64,000 nt of DNA from Prorocentrum cordatum (lineage: Eukaryota > Sar > Dinophyceae > Prorocentrales > Prorocentraceae): the NCBI GenBank assembly GCA_963575745.1, contig CAUYUJ010009480.1, forward strand, positions 76,507 to 140,506, written 5' to 3'. The stretch's first letter is position 1; every line of letters starts with the position of its first letter. The notes under the pieces were generated by a model that saw only the letters and a list, made by a program, of their open reading frames with translations, had not been told where the DNA came from and did not search any database. Shown piece by piece: positions 51,931 to 62,125 of the stretch. Made by a program: the position numbers and the translations under genes.

Positions 51931-52358
51931 CCCCAGGTTTGGACGCCCAAAATGGGCACGGAAAGAAGGGGTACACTGCCCAACAACAAAGGTTGTCCCA
52001 AACCAACAGCGGCCGCTGTTGGGCAGGCGGCCTCCTGTCTCGAATGGACGCAGGCCGCGGCGGCGCGCACAGCGAGTCCTGTCCAAAATGAACAGGAACT
52101 GCTGTTGGGCATTTCGGGAGCGGCCAAGAGGGGGGTGTCCAATAGGGGGGGGGGTGCAAATCATGACCGGCGGCATGTGCGCGGCCCAGCGGGGGGGCCA
52201 GGGACGTAATGAATTGAGTAGAGGCGCCATGAGATCTGGGGAAATATCATGGCCCCCGCCATGATATCCACCCGCCCCTAGTCATCACCCCCCTCTTTTC
52301 CGCCCCCGAGCATTATACCCATTCTTTCCGTACCCATTTCGGGCGTCCAGACCAGGGG
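51931..52358. mobile_element. Outer inverted-repeat element family L, copy 1, interrupted by a MITE
   Basis: CCCCAGGTTTGGACGCCCAA and ATGGGCACGGAAAGAAGGGG (51931-51970) are mirrored at 52316-52358 over about 43 bp. The interior AACAGCGGCCGCTGTTGGGC and GGCGGCCTCCTGTCTCG, CAGCGAGTCCTGTCC also occurs at 59880-59985. The family D MITE sits at 52114-52309. Confidence 0.78.
52109..52314 (+). mobile_element. MITE family D, copy 3, with 5-bp target duplication
   Basis: The element at 52114-52309 (196 bp) starts TCGGGAGCGGCCAAGAGG and ends CTCTTTTCCGCCCCCGA. It is flanked by GCATT on both sides. The 59.9-kb copy of the host element reads across the site without it. Confidence 0.88.
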
Positions 52359-52559
52359 CCTCGACCCATCCCTCGGGACCGGCTCCCCATCCCGAGTCGC
52401 TTTCTGACGGGCCCGGGGCCTGGGCAGGGCCCCCAGGAAGCCGAAGACAGCGAGCAGCCCCCAGTCACCGTCGCCCTTTTTTGCCGCACCGCGAGGGGGT
52501 GATGGGCATGGTGGTTGTGCCCATCCGTGGAGCAAGGACCGACCGTCCCGGCATCCCTG

Positions 52560-52732
52560 TAGTCCTACCACGAGATGTTCTCAGAACCCAAAGATGTTCT
52601 AAGAACAAGAACGATGCTATTAGAACATATTCCCGATGTGTCACAAGAGGACAGTCACAGCCAGAACTGTTCTCAGAACCTTTCTTGGAAGCCACAAAAA
52701 AAAGGTTCTTAGAACATTGCTTGGTAGGGCTA
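52560..52732. mobile_element. Inverted-repeat element with GTTCTNAGAAC motifs
   Basis: Left TAGTCCTACCACGAGATGTT and CTCAGAACC (29 bp) pair with right GGTTCTTAGAACAT and TGCTTGGTAGGGCTA with several mismatches. GTTCT(C/A)AGAAC palindromes recur five times inside. No coding capacity. Confidence 0.7.
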
Positions 52733-52924
52733 TAGGCACGCCAGGACGCTTCGCCACTGCTTGAATCCGCCCCTACCCTTGCCCCCGATCCCCGCACCCG
52801 CCGAGGAGGAAGGCCGGAACCCTCGGCCAGCGGGTGCAGGACCTTGGCCGGCGGGCGCACGACGACCGGGGCCTCGTCGGCGGAGCTGGCCGGGCGCTCC
52901 TCGGGCCGCCGGGAGGGCGTTCCG

Positions 52925-53085
52925 ACGAAGCCAGGGCGAGGATCAACTCGGGTGGGGACAAATCGAGCATCTCTGGGATCCGGCGGATCTGGGGGATATC
53001 TCGGGCGCCGCAGCCTTCTCAGAGCGTTCTGGAACGCTCGGAGAGCGGACCGCTCGGGATCGGATTTATCCTCGTCCTAGCCCCG
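52925..53085 (+). repeat. Dispersed repeat family P, copy 2
   Basis: Counterpart of 41275-41430 in reverse orientation, including GACAAATCGAGCATCTCTGG, CAGAGCGTTCTGGAACGCTC and GGGATCGGATTTATCC. Confidence 0.65.
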
Positions 53086-54336
53086 TTGGAGGCGTGTCGG
53101 CGAGTCCTAAGGGCAGAGCCCAGAGGTCCTGGCGTCGCAAGGTGTTCACACCAGGCGATTTCGCGCCAGGGGGCCCTCCCGGATCCGTCCGGGGCCCTCA
53201 CGGACCGATCCATGGGTCCTCACCGCAGATCCGCTGCGAGAAAAAATGTCGCAGGGAGATGCGTCGGCGGCGCGCAGAGGGGGGTAATTAGGGGGAGGGG
53301 GGAAGGCCTCTTAGGAGCACCCCTGCCTCTCAGATGGCGGCGGCTACAGGGAAGGCCCGCGCCGTGCAAGAAGCAGGGGTGCTGCTAAGACGCCTTCCTG
53401 CCTCCCCCTAGCCCCCTTGGCGCGTGGCCGCATGCGATCGCGGGCTCCGGCCGTGATTCTTCCGCGGATGCTGCAGCGTGTGTTTGCGGCGTGGGCTCCG
53501 AGGGAAGGCCACAAGGAAGACAATACCTCGGGGGCGCCGACGAGAGGGGGGCCAGGAAGAGGGGGTGGTGAGAACAAGGGCCCCAGGGGCACACGCATAC
53601 ATAGAGACAAATCCCAGGATTCCCCATCTGTTTCCAGGTTTTCTCGGTTTTCGTCCCCCCCCCTCGCCACTTCCCACATTTTCCCGATTTTCCTGGGAGA
53701 CGACGGTCACCTGTGTCTGTGTGTGTTGTTTCCCCTCCTGAGCGAGGTGCGCATCGTAGCCCGAGGCATGTGCGCGGCCGACACGGGGGCCCCGGGGCGT
53801 GTCGAGAGAATGCCAGGGGGCCGTGCAGTCTGAAACATGCCATGGCCGTGGCCGCGCCCTGGTCCTCACCTCGGGCGGGTGCGAGTGGGGACTTGCCAGA
53901 CGCTCGTCGACGCCAGTGAGCTCTGAAGACAGACCTACGGGGGTGCACAAGGCCCCCACGATTTGCCAACAACAAGGGCTCCCAACTTCGCGCTTCGCGC
54001 TCCGCGAAGCGCGAAGAACTTCGCGCTCTCGCGCTGCCCCCCCCCCAAGGGAGAAAAGGAGGACGAGGAGGAGGGGGAGAAGGAACGAGGACCGCGAAGC
54101 GCGAATAACTTCGCGCCCTCGTGGGAGCCCTTGGATTTGCCAACCAGAGGAAGCGAGAGGGAGGGAGAGGGACACGTGGGCCCAGCCGCCCGCAGGCTTG
54201 AGGCCCCACCGATTCTGCGCGGGCCCCTCGCCGTCTCCCCGCTCCGCCGCGCCCCGGCCCAGCCCTCCCGTCCCGCCCCGCCCCTCCCTCGAGCCCCAGG
54301 CGGTGGGGGGGGTGGGGGAAGTGAGCAGAATTCGGT
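53086..54336. other. Unannotated stretch with a palindrome and a MITE relic
   Basis: GGCATGTGCGCGGCC..GGGGCCCCGGGGCGTG near 53766 recalls the interior of family D. CTTCGCGCTTCGCG / CGCGAAGCGCGAAG at about 53983-54015 forms a near-perfect hairpin, and CGCGAAGCGCGAATAACTTCGCGC recurs near 54095. No gene recognised. Confidence 0.5.
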
Positions 54337-54556
54337 GGCAACTCAGGGGAGCCTTCCATGCCATCACGTCGGCTCTCGCGAATCGACGCGAATCGACGCT
54401 GGTCGACGCTGGTCGCCGCTGGATGGACGATGGATCGGCGCTAAGTCGGCGCTAGATCGGCGCTGTCTCATCGACTCCCAGACGCTGATCGACGCTAATG
54501 AACGCTAAAGACGGAATTGAGAGGATATACAATGGTCCCACGACTTGCTACCAAAC
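54337..54556 (+). repeat. Dispersed repeat family N, copy 2
   Basis: GGCAACTCAGGGGAGCCTTC, then GTCGGCTCTCGCGAATCGA and a longer run of CGACGCT / CGGCGCT repeats, ending AAGACGGAATTGAGAGG. Counterpart of 34615-34811. Confidence 0.75.
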
Positions 54557-54727
54557 GACTCTCCCCTCACCACTCTGCTGTTGCCTTCGCCACTGGAGGG
54601 GTCGAGGCCCATTCCATCAGCTGGACCTCGTCGAGAACTCCAGGGCCGCAACGCTAAGGTACCGATCGGCCTTCTGTGGGCTCCGCTCTGGCTCCCGAAC
54701 TGATTCGAGCCATCACGGGGTCCTCTC

Positions 54728-54850
54728 CCTCCTCCTCCTCCTCCTCCTCCTCCTCCTCCTCCTCCTCCTCCTCCTCCTCCGCCCTCCTCCCTTCTCCTCC
54801 TCCTCCTCCTCCTCCTCCTGTTCCGCCCTCCTCCTCCTCCTCCTCCTCGC
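54728..54850. repeat. (TCC)n microsatellite
   Basis: TCC triplets in two blocks (54728-54780, 54793-54850) with a GCCCTCCTCCC break. Confidence 0.92.
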
Positions 54851-55087
54851 CGCACCGTGCGAGCTGCGCTGTCGCGCGGCCCCGCGAGCCGCCGTGCCCG
54901 TCCCCGGGGCGGGTGGGCCGGCGTGCGGGCCGTGCCCGCCTGGAAGAAGACAAAACGGCAGACGCATAACCTTTTCGCGCTCCGCGAGAACGAGGGTACC
55001 CGTCCCAAGCAAGGACTGCTCTTGACCCTGCGTTAGCTGCATGTTTCGAAGAAGACTACACGGCATACTTGATTGCTGGTTGTACTT

Positions 55088-55330
55088 AATGTGTATATAT
55101 GTATGTACATGAACATATGTGCTTAATGTATATGCAGGTGCACAAATATACGTATGTGTGTATATGTATATATGTGTACAGATGTTTGTATGTATGCATG
55201 TATGCATGCATGCATGCATGCATGCATGTATGTATGTATGTATGTATGTATGTATGTGTGTAGATGTGTGTAACTGTGTACGTGCGTAATATGTGTATAT
55301 ATATATGCATATGTATGAAGTGTTCGGAGG
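55088..55330. repeat. ATGT/ATGC tetranucleotide array
   Basis: GTAT/ATGT tetramers with a pure ATGC block at 55196-55226. Confidence 0.88.
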
Positions 55331-55396
55331 TCTGCGCAGATGTCTTGGGTCGGTGCTGGACCCTCCTCCCTCCGCGGAGCGCGCCAGGGGCGCGTG
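55321..55396. mobile_element. Hairpin element family E, copy 5 (left part)
   Basis: GTTCGGAGGTCTGCGCAGAT, GTCGGTGCTGGACCCTCCTC and GCGGAGCGCGCCAGGGGCG match the left half of copy 2. The right half is replaced by a TG/AT microsatellite. Confidence 0.7.
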
Positions 55397-55495
55397 TGTG
55401 TGTATATATATATATATATACGCACACGGCCCCCCAGCACACACACACACATATATATATATATACACACACATACATATATACACACACGCCCC
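55397..55495. repeat. GT/AT/CA dinucleotide repeats
   Basis: GTGTGT and ATATAT at 55398-55422, then CACACAC / ATATAT / ACACAC to 55490. Confidence 0.9.
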
Positions 55496-55679
55496 CCCCC
55501 ACAGCACCCCCGAAGCCGACAAAACCACAAAACGAATCAGAGCCCGAACCACAGCCAGAACCAGCGCCAGAACAACCGAATCCATATAAGCAGAACCAAA
55601 ACCGGAAACACCCAAACACAGAACCAGACGCAGAACCGTAACCAATGATCGTTTGCTCCTCCTCCTCCCTCTCCTCCCT

Positions 55680-56700
55680 CTTTGCGACTTCAGCAACAAA
55701 ACCAAACATACACCATGTTTCCTTGAACCCAGAGCGCCAAACACTGTGAATGTTTGTTTTTTTTTCTATTTGTTCGGGTCAGAGGAGCAAGGAAGCACTG
55801 TGTATGTTGCTCTTTGGTTTTGAAAGCCCCAATGCTCGCAGGGCCCTCCCTCCCAGCAAGCACTGGCGCTGTCAAAACCCCAAACAACAAAAACAACAAA
55901 AAGCATACACAGTGTTTCCTTGAACCGAGAGCGCCAAACACTGTGTATGTTTGGTGTTGGGTTTGTATTGGGTCAGAGGGGCAAAGAAACACAGTGTATG
56001 TTTTTTCGTTTGTGTTGAAAGCCCCAATGCTCGCAGAGGCCTCTCTCCCAGCAAGCACTGGCGCTGTCAAAAACAATACAAACAAACAAACATACACAGT
56101 GTTTCCTTGCCCCTCAGACCAACAAAAACAAACAAACAAACATACACGGTGTTTCCTTGCTCCGAAAGCGCCAATGACTGTGTATGTTTGGTTGTTTCGG
56201 TCCCACAGCCAGGACCAACGCCAGAACAACCGAAACCATAACCATAACCTGAACTAGAAGAACCCAAAACCAGAACCAGAAGCATACCCGTAACCAATGA
56301 TCGTTTGCTCCTCCTCCTCCCTCTCCGCCCTCTTTGCGACTTCAAGTAAAAAAACCAAGCATACAAAATGTTTCCTTGAACCGACAGCGCCAACACTGTG
56401 TATATTTGCTGTTTTTTGTTATTCGGGTCAGAGGAGCAAGGAAACACTGTGTATGCTTGTTTTTGTTTTTTTGTTTTGAAAGCCCCAATGCTCGCAGGCG
56501 CCTCCCTCCCAGCAAGCACTGGCGCTGTCACCCCCCCTCCCCCCAAAGTAAGAACACATACACAGTGTTTCCCTGAACCGAGAACGCCAAACACTGTGTA
56601 TGTTTGGTTTGGGGGGTTTTCGGGGTCAGAGGAGCAAGGAAACATGGTGTCTGTTTGGTTATGCGATTACCTAACAGCGAAGACTGGTTTCTTGTGGGCT
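55680..56700 (+). repeat. Complex repeat with CAGTGTTTCC inverted blocks
   Basis: AAACATACACAGTGTTTCC and its reverse complement alternate repeatedly, separated by GAGAGCGCCAAACACTGTGT and by CCAATGCTCGCAG..CTCCCAGCAAGCACTGGCGCTGTC (about 55830, 56029, 56489). A further set is at 58585-58950. TTTGTTTTT homopolymer-like spacers lie between. It is an array of related hairpins of about 200-450 bp units, not a coding region. Confidence 0.8.
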
Positions 56701-56789
56701 CAAAAAAAAGCATCTTGACTCCCCAGTGGGGTCTGGGCGGATGCTGGGGGAATCCGGGGGATGCCGGAACTCCCCAGAACACCCATCCC

Positions 56790-57180
56790 AGGCCACATTT
56801 TTAATGCCCGGAGCCAACTGTAGGCCACTTCGTGTTCTTCGTGCTCCCACAACACCATTCCCAGGCCACATCTTGAATGCCCGGAGCCAACTGTAAGCCA
56901 CTTCGTGTTCTTCGTCTTCCCAGAACACCATTCCCAGGCCACATGTTGAATGCCCGGAGCCATCTGTAGGCCACTTCGTTATCTTCGTGTTCCCAGAACA
57001 CCATTCCCAGGCCACATTTTGAATGCCTGGAGCCAGCTGTACGCCACTCCGTGGTCTTCGTGTTCCCAGAACACCATTCCTGTACCATATTTTGATTGCC
57101 CGGAGCCAACTGTGGGCCACTTCGTGATAATCGTGTTCCCAACACACCAGTCCTGTGCCAAGTTTTGAATGCCCGAGCTG
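56790..57180 (+). repeat. Exact 73-bp tandem repeat, six units
   Basis: AATGCCCGG, or a variant, starts at 56803, 56876, 56949, 57022, 57095 and 57168, so every interval is 73 bp. Units share GAGCCAACTGT(A/G)GGCCACTTCGTG and CCCAGAACACCATTCCCAGGCC with substitutions but no indels. 73 is not a multiple of three. Confidence 0.95.
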
Positions 57181-58185
57181 AGGCAGGCTGAGGCCGAGGC
57201 AGGCTGAGCCCGAGGCAGGCTGAGGCTGAGGCTGAGGCACGCCGAGGCAGGCTGAGGCTGAGGCTGAGGCAGGCTGAGGCTGAGGCAGGCTGAGGCTGAG
57301 GCTGACCCAGGCTGAGGCCGAGGCAGGCTGAGGCTGAGGCTGAGGCAGGCTGAGACGGCTGAGGCAGGCTGAGGCTGAGGCTGAGGCCGATGCAGGCTGA
57401 GGCTGAGAGGCTGACGTTGAGGCTGAGGCAGGCTGAGGCTGAGGCTGAGGCCGAGGCAGGCTGAGGCTAAGGCTGAGGCAAGCCGAGGCAGGCTGAGGCT
57501 GAGGCTGAGGCTGAGGCAGACTGAGGCTGAGGCTGAGGCTGTGGCTGAGGCTGAGGCAAGCTGCGGCTGAGGAAGGCTAAAGCTGAGGCTGATGCAGGCT
57601 GAGGCTGAGGCAGGCTGAGGCTGAGGCCGAGGCAGGCTGAGGCTGAGGCTTAGGCCGAGGCAGGCTGAGGCTGAGGCCGAGGCAAGCCGAGGCAGGCTGA
57701 GGCTGAGGCTGAGGCTGATGCTGAGGCAGGCTGAGGCTGAGACAGGCTGAGGCTGAGGCTGAGGCAGGCTGAGGCTGAGGCAGGCTGAGGCCGAGGCCGA
57801 GGCAGGCTCAGGCCGAGACAGGCTGAGGCTGAGACTGAGGCTGAGGCTGAGGATGAGGCCGAGGCAGGCCGAAGCTGAGACAAGGTGAGGCTGAATGGGG
57901 GGGGAAGGGGGAGGGGGGGGGAGGAGGGGGGGAGGGGAGGCTGAGGCGCGGCGAGGCTGAGGCCGAGGCAGGCTGAGGCTGAGGCTGAGGCAAGCCGAGG
58001 CAGGCTGAGGCTGAGGCAGGCTGAGGCCGAGGCAGGCTGAGGCTGAGGCTGACGCAGGCTGAGGCCGAGGCAGGCTGAGGCTGAGGCTGAGGCAGGCTGA
58101 GGCTGAGGCCAAGGAAGGCTGAGGCTGAGGCTGAGGCAAGCCGAGGCAGGCTGAGGCTGAGGCTGAAACTGAGGCAGGCTGAGGC
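57172..58185 (+). repeat. GAGGCT/GAGGCAGGCT minisatellite of about 1 kb
   Basis: GAGGCTGAGGCAGGCT and shorter GAGGCT units with GAGGCCGAGGCA variants, broken by a G-rich patch at 57896-57940. The Ser/Ala/Leu/Pro/Gln-rich minus frame of 402 codons is its translation. Confidence 0.95.
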
Positions 58186-58440
58186 ATCCGTAGGAATCCA
58201 TAGGAACCCTTAGGAATCCATAGGAATCCTTAGGGATCCGTAGGCATCCTTAGGAATCCGTAGGCATAGTTAAGCATCCTCAGGGATCCTTAGGATTCCC
58301 TAGGACTCCTTAGGAATCCCTAGGAATCAGGATTCCTAAGGATTCCTAAGGTTTCCTAAGGATTCCTAAGGATGCCTAAGGATGTCTCAGGAATCCCTAG
58401 GAATCCTTAGGATTCCATTGGATCCTAAGGCCGTTGCCAC
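58185..58440. repeat. TAGGAATCCT repeats inverted about their centre
   Basis: The left arm (58190-58328) repeats TTAGGAATCC and variants, and the right arm (58329-58425) repeats its complement, GGATTCCTAA. The switch occurs at TAGGAATCAGGATTCCTAAG near 58328. Confidence 0.9.
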
Positions 58441-58694
58441 TGCGACTGTCATTGCGAATGCGACTGCGACTACGAGAACAGCAGAATTCTACAACTGGAT
58501 TCTCACCTGAATCTCAAGGGGAATGCCTCCACATATGCTTATACACATCGCTATTAGGTTACTTTGCCGGGATGTTCTTGTTTTGACAGCCCCAATGCTC
58601 GCAGAGGCCTCTCTCCCAGCAAGCGCTGGCGCTGCCAAAGCCAGCAACAACGCAATACTCAAAAACGCATACACAGTGTTTCCTTGCCCCTCAG

Positions 58695-58783
58695 ACCAAC
58701 AAACAAACAACCACATCATCAACATCAACATCAACATCATCAACAACAACAACAACACCAACACCAACACCAACACCAACACC

Positions 58784-58817
<34 letters not shown>

Positions 58818-58890
58818 CCAACAGCAACGACAACACCAACAACAACACCAGCAACAACAACAACACCAACAATAACAGCACCACCAACAA
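58695..58890. repeat. CAA/CAACAC trinucleotide repeat
   Basis: CATCAACAT, then CAACAA and CAACACCAA units of about 190 bp. Confidence 0.93.
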
Positions 58891-58954
58891 CAAGTGTTCC
58901 TTGCTCCGAGAGCGCCAAACACTGTGTATGTTTTATTGTTTGGGCCTGGAGGAG

Positions 58955-59270
58955 GAGGAGAGGGAGGAGGAGGAGGAGGAGGAGGAGGAGGAGGAGGAGG
59001 AGGAGGAGGAGGAGGAGGAGGAGGAGGAGGAGGAGGAGGAGAGGAGAGGAGGAGGAGGAGAGGGAGGAGGAGGAGGAGGAGGAGGAGGAGGAGCAGGAAG
59101 AGGAGGAATATGAAGAGGAGGGGGAGGAGGAAAGGGAGGAGGAACGAGGAGGATGAGGAGCATGGGAGAGAAGAGAATGACGATGAGGAGGGTGCCCCCC
59201 ATGAGGGGGAGGAGGAACCATGAGGATGAAGAGGAGCAGGAGGAAGAAGAGAAGGACGCTGAGGGGGGAA
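58955..59270. repeat. GGA tract of about 315 bp
   Basis: Pure GGA to 59040, then GGA with GAATATGAAG and other interruptions. Confidence 0.92.
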
Positions 59271-59349
59271 CCACCCCTCCTCCCCCTCTCTCCGCCGTTT
59301 GCAGGGAGCCCGGGGGCGAGCGGCCCAGGGAGCCCTGGGCTTCGCCTGA

Positions 59350-59441
59350 TGTCGGGCCTGTGAGGAAAAATGAAACAAAACAGTAAACAATGTTCGACTA
59401 TTTTTGAGCATTCCTCCTGTAGCGGGACAGGCCCGACTTAC
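59350..59441. mobile_element. MITE family G, copy B, bracketed by 35-bp direct repeats
   Basis: Starts TGTCGGGCCTGTGAGG and ends GGGACAGGCCCGACTTA, with the AT-rich interior TGAAACAAAACAGTAAACAA. The direct repeat GGCGAGC(G/A)GCCCAGGG.. lies at 59315-59349 and 59442-59476, with one mismatch in 35. Confidence 0.8.
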
Positions 59442-59705
59442 GGCGAGCAGCCCAGGGAGCCCTGGGCTTCGCCTGACCTCGCGCGGCGCGCAGCGCTGGA
59501 GCGCGACGCAGACCTGCGCGCCCTTGCGCTCTCGGCCGGTCCCCGCGGGAGAGGGACAGCTCGCCAGCCCAGGCCGCGGGGCGAGAGTCGAGAGGTGCAG
59601 GGATCGTCGGGCCCCACCGCGGGTGACCTGCCAGGCGGCGCGCTGGCAGCATTGTTCTGGACGACCGGGACGGTAAGGAAAAACTGGGTGCGATACCTGA
59701 CATTC

Positions 59706-59861
59706 TGTCGGGCGCGTCCCCCTACAGGCGGACTTGGGAGGAAAAGTCAAACATACCCCCCAAAATGTGCAAAAATAGCCAACCAATTCTCAAACAATCG
59801 TCCCCATATCATCTGTTGGGCATTTTTGAATATTCCTCCTGTGGAGGACACGCCCGCCTTA
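59706..59861. mobile_element. MITE family G, copy C
   Basis: Starts TGTCGGGCGCGTCCCCCTAC and ends GTGGAGGACACGCCCGCCTTA. The interior AAAAATAGCCAACCAATTCT is A-rich. No flanking duplication seen. Confidence 0.78.
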
Positions 59862-59865
59862 AAAC

Positions 59866-60010
59866 CTAACAACCATTGTCGCCCCAGACCGACAGCGGCC
59901 GCTGCTGGGCAGGCGGCCTCCTGCCTCACGTCGGCCACGCCCGCGGCGGCGCAGACGGCGAGTCCTGTCCACGAGGAGCAGGCACTGCTGTGGGTCTTCG
60001 TGCCCGTCCT
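59866..60010 (+). repeat. Family L, copy 2, without the nested MITE
   Basis: GACAGCGGCCGCTGCTGGGC, GGCGGCCTCCTGCCTC and GGCGAGTCCTGTCC correspond to 51990-52085, and GGGTCTTCGTGCCCGTCCTT spans the point where copy 1 carries the MITE. Confidence 0.75.
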
Positions 60011-60021
60011 TTCCGCACTAG

Positions 60022-60252
60022 CAGCCTCCCAGATGGGGTCCGAGTAGAGGGGGTCGCAGGATCGCGCCGCATCGCCGATGCATCGGCGACGCATCGGCGA
60101 TGCACCGGCGATGCATCGTCGCCGTCGGCGATACACTGGCGACGTCGACGTGAAGCAAGTCGGGCCCCACATCGAGCCGCAGCGGCGGTGCATCGGCGAT
60201 ACGGCGCGACCCTCCGACCCCCATCTGCTCCGACCCCCTCTCGGAGGCCTAG
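60022..60252. mobile_element. Inverted-repeat element family M, copy 2
   Basis: GCCTCCCAGATGGGGTCCGA and AGGGGGTCGCAGGATC at the left pair with CCTCCGACCCCCATCT and CGGAGGCCTAGA at the right. The interior has many GCATCGGCGATGC palindromes. Confidence 0.75.
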
Positions 60253-60984
60253 ACGCACCCACCTCGACCGTCCCGAGTGGCACCTCGAGCCTGCCCCGTA
60301 CCCCGAGAGCTCCCGGGCGAGCGCTGGGAGCTCCTCGCTGGACGCTCTCCGAGCCAGCAAGAGGGCCCCAGGAGGTCCCCCGAAACGAGCCCAAGAGGGC
60401 CCCGAAAGGCCCAAAGACCGCTCCAAGACGTGCCGGGGGATGGGCCCCCTGTGTGCCCCGAGGGGCCTCCGAGGCGCCCCAGGAGGCGGGCCCAGAGCGG
60501 CCCGCGCCGCAGGAAGTCCTCGGCGCCGCGGTCTCTGGCGCAGAAGCGCCACGGAGCGGTCCCAGAATCAAGGCAGGCCTGATCCCCTTTCGCGCGGGAG
60601 CTGGCTCGGGGCACCCGCCTCGTCCAGGCTCTCCGCCGCCATCTTCGCCCGCCTCGGCTTGGCCGCCTCACCCTTCTTGGCCTTCTTGCTGCCCGCCTGT
60701 CGGTCTTGGGCTGTCACAGCAACGCCAGAACAATCCGTCGCGCCTTCGGAATCGACTGAAGCTCGAGTTGGTGTAAACGCGCGGCAAGTGGACATGGGAC
60801 AACCAAGCGCAAGTCGGGGTTGGGCAAACATGCGGGTGCCTCAGGAGAGTGAGAACAACCATTAGCGAACACCCAACAGTATAGCAAACGTTGACACGAA
60901 ATTCGGAAGATTGGTACCAACTGCGAGCAAACTTGAAACAGGTTTGGAAAACGTCTGTCGCCCCGAGGGAATCCCACCAGCCCT
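60253..60984. other. Unannotated stretch
   Basis: No gene recognised. CTCGAGTTGGTGTAAACGCG near 60762 and a moderately AT-rich segment to 60960 show no motifs. Confidence 0.4.
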
Positions 60985-61310
60985 TTGGGCGTGAGTGGTT
61001 TAGCGAGCCCTCTCTGTTCTCAACCCCCCTTCTTCCCCTTCGGGGAGGGGTTTACCCCTCCCCACAGCGCACGCCCACCCCACCCATCCCCTACCCCCCC
61101 CCGCCCTCTCCCTCCCCACCCACCCCCCCCCCCCCAACCCCCTCGACCCCCCGCCTCCCCCCCCTCCTCCTCCCGCTCCCCCGCCCTCCCCCCCCCAGCC
61201 CCCCCCCCCCCCCCCTCCCCTGGACCCCTCCCCCCCCCCCCCCCTCCGCCCCCCCCCCCCCCGCACCAACCTCCTTCCCCCTCCCCCTACCCCCTCCCCC
61301 TGGGCCTGGA
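60985..61310. repeat. C-rich low-complexity tract
   Basis: Homopolymer C runs of up to 14 bases with CCCTCC and CACCCC, about 270 bp. The complementary strand could form G-quadruplexes. Confidence 0.92.
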
Positions 61311-61449
61311 GAGGGGGTTTCGCGGGTGGTCAGAGGGTCCTTTTTCTCTCCCTGGGAGGGCTAAAATTCGACACCCCTCACGAGGATCGTGGCCCCGACG
61401 GGGGTACTGACAAAAATGCTCGCCCCATCTGTGATCGATCGCCCGAAAG

Positions 61450-61735
61450 ATGGCCCCAAGATACCTCCCAGACCCCTCCCAAAGAGCCCCAAGAGGCCCC
61501 AAGAGGCCTCCAAGAGGCCCCCAAGATGCCCCCAAGAGGCCCCCAAGAGGCCCCAAGAGGCTCCCCCGAGGCACCCAAGACGCTCCTGGAAGCCCCTGGG
61601 GCCGCCAAGAGGCCCCCAAGACGCCCCAAACGGCCTCCAAGAGGCTCCCAAGAGGCCCGAAGAGGCTCCCCCAAGGCACCCAAGACGCTCCTAGAAGCCC
61701 CTGGGGCCGCCAAGAGGCCCCCAAGAACGACTCAA
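61450..61735 (+). repeat. CCAAGAGGCCC minisatellite with a 65-bp duplication
   Basis: Irregular CCCAAGAGGC units, followed by two copies of a block starting GAGGCTCCCC and ending GCCGCCAAGAGGCCCCCAAG (about 61557-61622 and 61664-61728) with two substitutions. Confidence 0.85.
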
Positions 61736-61744
61736 ACACAGGAC

Positions 61745-62125
61745 GAGGGGCCCGAACGACTCACACCACGAAGAGCCCGAACGACTCACACCAGAAGGAG
61801 GGGCCCGAACGACTCACACCAGGACGAGGCGCCCGAACGACTCACACCACGAGGAGCCCGAACGACTCACACCACGACGCGGGCCCCGAACGACTCACAC
61901 CACGAGGAGCCCGAACGAGTCACACCAGGAGGAGGGGCCCGAACGACTCACACCAGGACGAGGGGCCCGAACAACTCACACCACGAGAAGCCCGAACGAC
62001 TCACACCAGGACGAAGAGCCCGAACGACTCACACCACGAAGAGCCCGAACGACTCACACCAGGAAGAAGGGCCCGAACGACTCACACCAGGACGAGAAAC
62101 CCCAAACGACTCAAACCACGAGGAG
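61745..62125 (+). repeat. 25/28-bp tandem repeat, about 14 units
   Basis: CCCGAACGACTCACACCA followed by CGAGGAG (25 bp) or GGACGAGGGG (28 bp). Both lengths leave the same remainder on division by three. Confidence 0.92.

Noticed and set aside
56790-57180. Possible CRISPR-like array
   Set aside because: Tandem units of 73 bp abut without unique spacers, and the sequence is eukaryotic.
56979-58187. A 402-codon Ser/Ala/Leu/Pro/Gln-rich minus-strand frame
   Set aside because: It is the translation of the GAGGCT/GAGGCAGGCT minisatellite.
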